From Reinekea marinisedimentorum (GTDB lineage Bacteria; Pseudomonadota; Gammaproteobacteria; Pseudomonadales; Natronospirillaceae), in assembly GCF_004341165.1 (NCBI RefSeq), contig NZ_SLZR01000019.1:1-59768 (forward strand): a DNA stretch of 59,768 nucleotides. Direction: 5' to 3'. The position numbers were made by a program, and so were the translations under genes. The notes beneath the pieces were generated by a model. That model did not search any database. It had not been told where the DNA came from and was given only the letters and a program-made list of their open reading frames with translations. Below, piece after piece: positions 55,340-59,768 of the stretch; position 1 is the first letter of the stretch; each line of letters opens with the position of its first letter.

Positions 55340-55675
55340 TTAGTCTAGGTTATTCAACAGTATCTGCTGTTCAATCAGCTGTGCAATGATCTCGCTGGTA
55401 TTGTTGCTTTCAAAGTGAAGTCCAAAAGGGATGGGTGACTGATTGCCCGCGACGATGGCAATTAAGCCTGCTGCCTCTACATAAGGGCAGACAGCAAGCG
55501 CATCTTCGGCGCGGACAACTACCGCTGTATGGCCTGAGCGAAAGAGCTGCTGCTCCAGTGCAACAGCGGTTTCGATGGGGTCTTCGCAATTTAAGATGAT
55601 TGAGATCGGGTTCTGGAGGTGGCGTTTCTGGCGGTCCTGCTCACTGACCATCGGCAGCTGGCTGTGTATGGTCAT
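55340..55675 (-). CDS. Shrunken APS-kinase-like protein lacking the P-loop
   Basis: This 111-residue protein resembles a cut-down adenylylsulfate kinase (CysC domain). V-S-E-Q-D-R-Q matches the lead-in, T-A-V-A-L-E-Q-Q-L-F-R-S-G-H matches the helix after the P-loop (LAxALExxLxxxGH), and A-E-A-A-G-L-I-A-I-V-A-like V-E-A-A-G-L-I-A-I-V-A-G-N-Q-S-P matches A-G-L-I-x-x-x-A-F-I-S-P. The Walker A (G-L-S-G-S-G-K-S/T) is replaced by L-N-C-E-D-P-I-E, and most of the substrate-binding section is deleted. It occupies the slot where Pseudomonas has cysD-cysN(C). Catalysis is not expected. The homology is from remembered motifs and is not proven. Confidence 0.5.
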   Translation of the reverse strand: MTIHSQLPMVSEQDRQKRHLQNPISIILNCEDPIETAVALEQQLFRSGHTAVVVRAEDALAVCPYVEAAGLIAIVAGNQSPIPFGLHFESNNTSEIIAQLIEQQILLNNLD

Positions 55676-55685
55676 AGTGATGAGC

Positions 55686-56153
55686 CTACTTATTCACGGC
55701 CTTTTTGGTTGCGGTGCTGTCTTCAGGTTTCTTAAAGCCGTAGTTTTCTGAAAGTGTTCCTTCCTCTTCAGGGCCTTTTGCCACGTAATCCAGAGGGCGG
55801 CTTGGCTTTGCGTCGGTTTCGTCAGCGGGTGCCAGGTCTTCCAGGCTCGGCTCATTCGCCGAACTGGTCAGGCGATATTCAGGCTTAACGAATTCTTCCG
55901 CGCCCCGGGTCAGGTGATCCTGAATTTGCTTATAGCTTTCGCTGAGTTCAGATATAAGTTCAGTGGTACGGCTGAAGTGTTCAGTTACATTAATCTGGTA
56001 GGTCTGGTGTTCTTTCTTGAGCTCGTTAAGATCGCGCTTCAGCGACATGCGGTCTTTACCGCCGGTTTTCAATATCAGTTGAGTAAGCAGGCCGCCGATG
56101 ATTAGCGCCACGACGATGGATGCAGAAAAAGAAAGCCAGGATAATTGCAGCAT
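55686..56153 (-). CDS. YhcB/ZapG-like cell-division protein (DUF1043)
   Basis: This 155-residue protein has an N-terminal membrane helix (A-S-I-V-V-A-L-I-I-G-G-L-L-T-Q-L-I-L), then a coiled coil (L-K-R-D-L-N-E-L-K-K-E-H-Q-T-Y-Q-I-N-V-T-E-H-F) and a disordered acidic tail. In E. coli YhcB links division and envelope growth. The gene usually lies near algW/degS-type proteases. It is 10 bp upstream of the APS-kinase-like ORF and may be co-transcribed. Confidence 0.85.
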   Translation of the reverse strand: MLQLSWLSFSASIVVALIIGGLLTQLILKTGGKDRMSLKRDLNELKKEHQTYQINVTEHFSRTTELISELSESYKQIQDHLTRGAEEFVKPEYRLTSSANEPSLEDLAPADETDAKPSRPLDYVAKGPEEEGTLSENYGFKKPEDSTATKKAVNK

Positions 56154-56310
56154 GGAGTGCTCCGCTGATGTAAATGATTGTTCGACTTATAGAGTATAGC
56201 GATTTGGTATGCCGAAGAAATATGTTAATCGCCAAACATTTATGAAGAGCTTTCATTGATTGTAACGCTTAAGCCGTTAGAATCCGCACCAGCTTTAGGA
56301 GGAGCAGTAT

Positions 56311-57414
56311 ATGACAACCCCTTGGAAACGCTATCAGGCCGACCTAAAAAGAGAAGGATTCAGCTACGATGAATCACAGGAAGCGGCTGTTAAGGCGCTT
56401 CAGGCGGTTTATGATGGGCTGGTTGCCTCCTCCGGCAGAGGCCATGCGTTGATGCGCGGTGCGCGCGGTATGTTGCGACTCAAGCAGAAAAATGTGAAAG
56501 GGCTGTATTTCTGGGGGGGCGTCGGGCGCGGTAAAACCTATCTGATGGATACGTTTTTTGATTCTTTACCGTTCCCTGAAAAGAAAAGGCTGCATTTTCA
56601 TCACTTTATGAAGCTGGTTCATGAGCAACTACAGGTTCACCGGGGTAAGCCCAACCCGCTGGATATAGTTGCCACTGAATTTGCTAAAGAAGCCCGTGTT
56701 TTATGTTTCGATGAGTTTTTCGTAACTGATATTGGCGATGCCATGATACTTGCCAATTTGCTGCGAACCCTATTTGAGTCTGGCGTCACCCTTGTTGCGA
56801 CGTCCAATATTGAACCGGAAAATCTGTACAAAAACGGTTTACAGCGAGGCCTGTTCTTACCGGCAATTGAATTGCTTAAGCAGAATACCACGGTGCTTAA
56901 CGTTGATGGCGGTACCGATTACCGTCTGCGTACGTTAACCCAGGTGGAGATTTTTCATTCGCCTTTGGATGAAAAATCAGAAAACAATCTGATGATGTCG
57001 TTCCAGAAGCTGGTCCCGGATTTGGAGGCGGTGAAGTCTGAGGCCACCGTGGAAGTCATGAACCGGGAAATTCCGGTGCGCTTTTTAGGTGACGATGTCG
57101 CCTTATTCGACTTTAATGCTCTGTGTGACGGGCCTCGGTCGCAAAATGACTACATAGAGATTGCACGCTGTTTTCATGCCGTTCTGGTCAGTAATGTGCC
57201 GGTATTTAATGGCGGAAACGATGACGCCGCGCGCCGGTTTATCAACATGGTCGATGAGTTTTATGATCGCAATGTCAAACTGTTAATGACATCCGAGGCG
57301 GAAGTTGAGCATTTGTATAAAACGGGGAAGCTGGGTTTCGAATTTCAGCGGACCGTCAGCCGGCTTCTGGAAATGAAATCTGAAGAATATTTAGGCACAG
57401 CGCATAGGGCATAG
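56311..57414 (+). CDS. zapE: Cell division ATPase ZapE (AFG1-like)
   Basis: This 367-residue AAA+ protein has Walker A G-G-V-G-R-G-K-T and Walker B V-L-C-F-D-E-F-F-V-T-D-I-G-D-A-M. ZapE works at the Z-ring under low oxygen or heat in E. coli and resembles mitochondrial Afg1. A strong AGGAGGAG site precedes the start. It is normally near rplM-rpsI; here two glycosyltransferases follow. Confidence 0.94.
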   Translation: MTTPWKRYQADLKREGFSYDESQEAAVKALQAVYDGLVASSGRGHALMRGARGMLRLKQKNVKGLYFWGGVGRGKTYLMDTFFDSLPFPEKKRLHFHHFMKLVHEQLQVHRGKPNPLDIVATEFAKEARVLCFDEFFVTDIGDAMILANLLRTLFESGVTLVATSNIEPENLYKNGLQRGLFLPAIELLKQNTTVLNVDGGTDYRLRTLTQVEIFHSPLDEKSENNLMMSFQKLVPDLEAVKSEATVEVMNREIPVRFLGDDVALFDFNALCDGPRSQNDYIEIARCFHAVLVSNVPVFNGGNDDAARRFINMVDEFYDRNVKLLMTSEAEVEHLYKTGKLGFEFQRTVSRLLEMKSEEYLGTAHRA

Positions 57415-57418
57415 AATT

Positions 57419-58258
57419 TTGTCAAACGAAAAACCTGAAAGTATTGGCGTGGTCGTCACTACCTATAACTCACCTGATTGGCTACACAAAGTTCTGGTTG
57501 GGTATGAGTGTCAAACGGACACAGATTTTAAAGTATTGATCGCTGATGATGGCTCTGATCAGTCAACAGCTGCTGTTGTAGAGCAATTCAAAAAGGCCGG
57601 TAAGCTCAATATCCAGCATTTCTGGCATGAAGACAAAGGCTTCAGGAAGACTATTATCCTTAACAAGGTGATAGCCGAAACAGATTGTGATTATCTTATT
57701 TTTACAGATGGTGACTGTATACCCCGCAACGACTTCATTGCCGTTCACCGGGCAGAGGCTGGTAAGGGAAGGTTCCTGTCGGGTGGGTATGTAAAACTTT
57801 CAATGCCTGTTTCTGAGCGAATAAGCGATGATGATATTCAGGAGCAATTGATCTTTTCCAAGAACTGGCTGGTTCGGCATGGGCAGCCAAGCTCCTTTAA
57901 GCTGAGTAAGCTGATACGTCATAAGGTGTGGGTCGCTGTTCTCAATTCAATTACTCCGACAAAAGCGACATGGAATGGCATGAACAGCTCAGGTTGGCGG
58001 CAAGACTTGCTGTCAATTAATGGTTTTGACGAGCGCATGCAATACGGCGGACTCGATCGTGAAATGGGCGAGCGTCTGCTGAACAAGGGCATTGAGTCCA
58101 AACAAATTCGCTACTCCGCCATATGTCTTCACCTGGATCATCCGCGTGGCTATTCAAAACCCGAAATATGGGAGTTCAATAACGCGCTGCGGCAGAAGGT
58201 GAAAGCGGAGAACATTTCTTGGACAGATTATGGGATAGTGAAAAGCAATGACTCATGA
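57419..58258 (+). CDS. Family-2 glycosyltransferase
   Basis: This 279-residue GT-A enzyme has V-V-V-T-T-Y-N-S-P at the N-terminus, the nucleotide-sugar D-D-G-S, the metal-binding D-G-D-C-I-P (DxD) and a C-terminal galactosyltransferase-like region with G-F-D-E-R. Probably adds a sugar to the LPS core or a related glycan. TTG start at 57419 is 4 bp after the zapE stop; it overlaps the next gene by 11 bp. Confidence 0.85.
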   Translation: MSNEKPESIGVVVTTYNSPDWLHKVLVGYECQTDTDFKVLIADDGSDQSTAAVVEQFKKAGKLNIQHFWHEDKGFRKTIILNKVIAETDCDYLIFTDGDCIPRNDFIAVHRAEAGKGRFLSGGYVKLSMPVSERISDDDIQEQLIFSKNWLVRHGQPSSFKLSKLIRHKVWVAVLNSITPTKATWNGMNSSGWRQDLLSINGFDERMQYGGLDREMGERLLNKGIESKQIRYSAICLHLDHPRGYSKPEIWEFNNALRQKVKAENISWTDYGIVKSNDS

Positions 58259-59303
58259 TACGTCCGCTGATGTTGAGATTATCTTAGGCAATTCCAACAA
58301 AAAATTTTCCGGCGTTACCAGCACCATGTTGCAGGTGCTCTCTGTGCAGAGTAAGAGCGTAAATATCGCTGTGCTCGGCAAGCATCATCTACCGGACTCT
58401 GCGAATGCTGTCAGTTTTCGTCAGGCTGTTTCAATCTGTCGTAAGCCGTTGAAAAGTGGCCTTCCGCGAGTTTTTCATGCCCGGCGGAACGATGAAATGA
58501 TTCAGGGCCTATTGCTGAGGCTGTTTTGTGGCTCGAAGGTGAGGCTGGTCTTCACTTCAACTGCACAGCGCCCCAAAACCTGGATAACCCGATGGTTGAT
58601 GTCGAAAATGGACGGGTTACTGACAACCTGTTCGGCTGCGCATCAGTATATGACCCTTCCGGCCGATAGGGTGATTCCCCATGGTATCGATGTCGATCAA
58701 ATGCGCAGTGCAGCCAATGTTCATTCGTATGAGCTTCCGGGGCTTCTAAATGTCGGTATCTTTGGTCGTGTTCGTCACCAGAAGGGTGTGGATCTTTTTG
58801 TCGAGGCGCTGATTGCACTGCTTCCATCCTATCCGGACTGGGGGGGAGTCATTGTGGGTGAGGTCACGCCTTCACAGCAGAGTTTTGTTGATGACTTAAC
58901 CAGAAAGATTTCCGATGCAGGTTTGACCGATCGAGTTCGCATCCTGGGTAAAGTCGATTTTCAGGATATACCTCACTTGTTTCGCTCAGTTGATATTGTG
59001 ACCAGTTTGAGTCGTAACGAAGGTTTTGGTTTGACGGTACTTGAAGCCATGAGTGTTTCGAAGCCGGTTATTGCAACCCGAGCCGGGGCGTGGCCGGATA
59101 TTATTGATAGCGGTAAGGATGGTCTGTTGATCGATGTTGAAGATCTTGATCAACTCAAGGCTTCCCTGGAGCAGTTGATGCGCAGCGCGGAACAACGACA
59201 GTCAATGGGTGCATATGCGGCCAGCAAGATTGACCGGCAGTATACGATTGAGCGCGAGGCATCAGAGTTGCTCTCTTACTATCAGTCTGTCCAGCAGCGG
59301 TAA
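58248..59303 (+). CDS. Family-4 (GT-B) glycosyltransferase
   Basis: This 351-residue enzyme has a C-terminal Rossmann domain with F-G-R-V-R-H-Q-K-G-V-D, an L-G-K-V-D-F strand, and the E-x7-E motif in S-R-N-E-G-F-G-L-T-V-L-E-A-M-S. Retaining GT4 enzymes build LPS core or exopolysaccharide. Translationally coupled to the GT2 gene; the pair sits directly upstream of the rRNA operon. Confidence 0.88.
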   Translation: MTHDTSADVEIILGNSNKKFSGVTSTMLQVLSVQSKSVNIAVLGKHHLPDSANAVSFRQAVSICRKPLKSGLPRVFHARRNDEMIQGLLLRLFCGSKVRLVFTSTAQRPKTWITRWLMSKMDGLLTTCSAAHQYMTLPADRVIPHGIDVDQMRSAANVHSYELPGLLNVGIFGRVRHQKGVDLFVEALIALLPSYPDWGGVIVGEVTPSQQSFVDDLTRKISDAGLTDRVRILGKVDFQDIPHLFRSVDIVTSLSRNEGFGLTVLEAMSVSKPVIATRAGAWPDIIDSGKDGLLIDVEDLDQLKASLEQLMRSAEQRQSMGAYAASKIDRQYTIEREASELLSYYQSVQQR

Positions 59304-59370
59304 ACTGCGGCCTTCAGAGCTGTTCACATCAATTAATCTTATCAATGTAAGATAAAATCAAAATAAGTTA

Positions 59371-59398
59371 TTGACTCAAAAAAATCCCTCCCTATAAT
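59371..59398 (+). promoter_or_regulatory. rRNA operon promoter P1
   Basis: TTGACT (59371-59376) and TATAAT (59393-59398) with a 16-bp spacer, followed by the G/C-rich discriminator GCGCCTCCG typical of stringently controlled rRNA promoters. An A/T-rich upstream stretch precedes it. Confidence 0.85.
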
Positions 59399-59500
59399 GC
59401 GCCTCCGCTGCTTAGGGAAGACCTCTGTGAAGGTTGGAGCTGAGTCAGCGGTTAGCTCGGTAAGGAATTGATTCTTAAAGAAAAAATTCAAAAAAAAGAG

Positions 59501-59528
59501 TTGACAAGCAAGGTTGGCGCTGTAGAAT
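59501..59528 (+). promoter_or_regulatory. rRNA operon promoter P2
   Basis: TTGACA (59501-59506) and TAGAAT (59523-59528) with a 16-bp spacer and discriminator ACGCCCTCC, 130 bp downstream of P1. The same spacing and discriminator type as P1 argue for tandem promoters. Confidence 0.82.
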
Positions 59529-59552
59529 ACGCCCTCCTTGAAACGGCAAGCC

Positions 59553-59580
59553 CAGAGCGCCTCTGCCGAGATCTTTAAAA
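59553..59580 (+). promoter_or_regulatory. boxB-like hairpin and boxA-like antitermination sequence
   Basis: CAGAG-CGC-CTCTG (59553-59565) forms a small hairpin; GATCTTTAAAA near 59570-59580 resembles the rRNA boxA (GCTCTTTAACAA) bound by NusB-NusE. Together they look like an rRNA antitermination signal. Confidence 0.6.
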
Positions 59581-59724
59581 GTATTGAATCAAGTAATTCG
59601 TGTGGGCGCTTGTGAGTCGATAAATAATCGAACACAAGCGACTGTCAAAACATTAGGTTTGATAAGAAGCGACTGTTCGAACTCAGATTTTCTGTGTTGT
59701 CTTAATAATGCAGATATAGTTTTT

Positions 59725-59768
59725 AAACTGAAGAGTTTGATCATGGCTCAGATTGAACGCTGGCGGTA
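59725..59768 (+). rRNA. rrs: 16S ribosomal RNA, 5' end (partial)
   Basis: The sequence AAACTGAAGAGTTTGATCAT followed by GGCTCAGATTGAACGCTGGC is the universal bacterial 16S start. The gene runs off the window; only 44 bases are present. Confidence 0.98.

Larger units (their letters stand above)
59304..59724 (+). promoter_or_regulatory. rRNA operon promoter and leader region
   Basis: The 421 bp from the last glycosyltransferase to 16S rRNA contain two promoters (listed separately), an A/T-rich stretch before P1 (about 59331-59370) that could act as an UP element, a boxB-like hairpin and a boxA-like sequence. The rest is transcribed leader. No protein gene is credible here. Confidence 0.85.

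Noticed and set aside
59342-59635. 97-residue minus-strand ORF across the rRNA promoter region
   Set aside because: It overlaps both rRNA promoters and the leader, lacks a ribosome binding site, and has no recognisable domain.

Overview
The window is chromosomal DNA from a gammaproteobacterium. Gene order follows the Pseudomonas/Oceanospirillales pattern: ispB-rplU-rpmA-obgE-proB; miaB-ybeZ-ybeY-corC; yrbG-kdsD-lptC-lptA-lptB-rpoN-hpf-ptsN-rapZ-npr; ibaG-murA-hisG-hisD-hisC-algW; and zapE. The organism is Gram-negative (Lpt and Kdo genes, periplasmic ligase, AsmA-like protein), carries the nitrogen-type phosphotransferase proteins, and has c-di-GMP signalling genes (a GGDEF protein and a PilZ protein). 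A marine or aquatic Oceanospirillales-like bacterium is my best guess; I cannot name the genus. I see no phage, transposase, integron, CRISPR array or tRNA.

Layout. 1-8 kb is an accessory-looking stretch: a decayed MFS transporter, a Na+/Ca2+ antiporter, a DUF3316-type secreted protein, an FMN reductase, a PuuE-type allantoinase with an unknown partner, a COG0523 metallochaperone GTPase, a divergent LysR/SDR pair and an acetyltransferase. 8-10.6 kb is a three-gene ABC-2 exporter. 10.8-14.5 kb holds a membrane M48 metalloprotease followed by three tandem AIM24-family genes, the most unusual cluster here. 14.7-24.5 kb has a PAS protein, a DUF748 protein with an internal duplication, a diguanylate cyclase with three substrate-binding domains, a periplasmic ATP-dependent DNA ligase, an RmlD-like reductase and a PilZ protein. 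24.5-33.4 kb is core housekeeping (ispB, rplU, rpmA, obgE, proB, tag, corC, ybeY, ybeZ, miaB). 33.5-39.2 kb has a DUF1820 protein, a 39-residue membrane microprotein, a Bax-like glucosaminidase, an orphan riboflavin synthase, an ElaA-type acetyltransferase and a large FAD/Fe-S D-lactate-dehydrogenase-like protein. 39.2-48.6 kb is a long minus-strand run from yrbG down to yjgA, covering Kdo synthesis, LPS transport, sigma-54, the PTS-Ntr proteins and Mg2+ transport. 48.7-53.4 kb is ibaG-murA-hisGDC. 53.5-59.3 kb has algW, a Nif3-like protein, a degenerate APS-kinase-like protein, zapG, zapE and two glycosyltransferases. The window ends in an rRNA operon: tandem promoters, a boxA-like leader and the first 44 bases of 16S rRNA.

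Synteny is informative for what is missing. kdsC is absent between kdsD and lptC, the mla phospholipid-transport operon is absent between yrbG and ibaG, lnt is absent after corC, and where Pseudomonas carries cysD-cysN there is only a shrunken APS-kinase-like ORF. Non-coding structure worth attention: a near-perfect stem of about 23 bp between rpmA and obgE, a 22-bp perfect palindrome between rpoN and hpf, two REP-like palindromes between hisC and algW, and helically phased repeats upstream of the FMN reductase.

All calls come from reading sequence and translated ORFs. No database search or alignment program was run, so family assignments rest on motif recognition and gene order.
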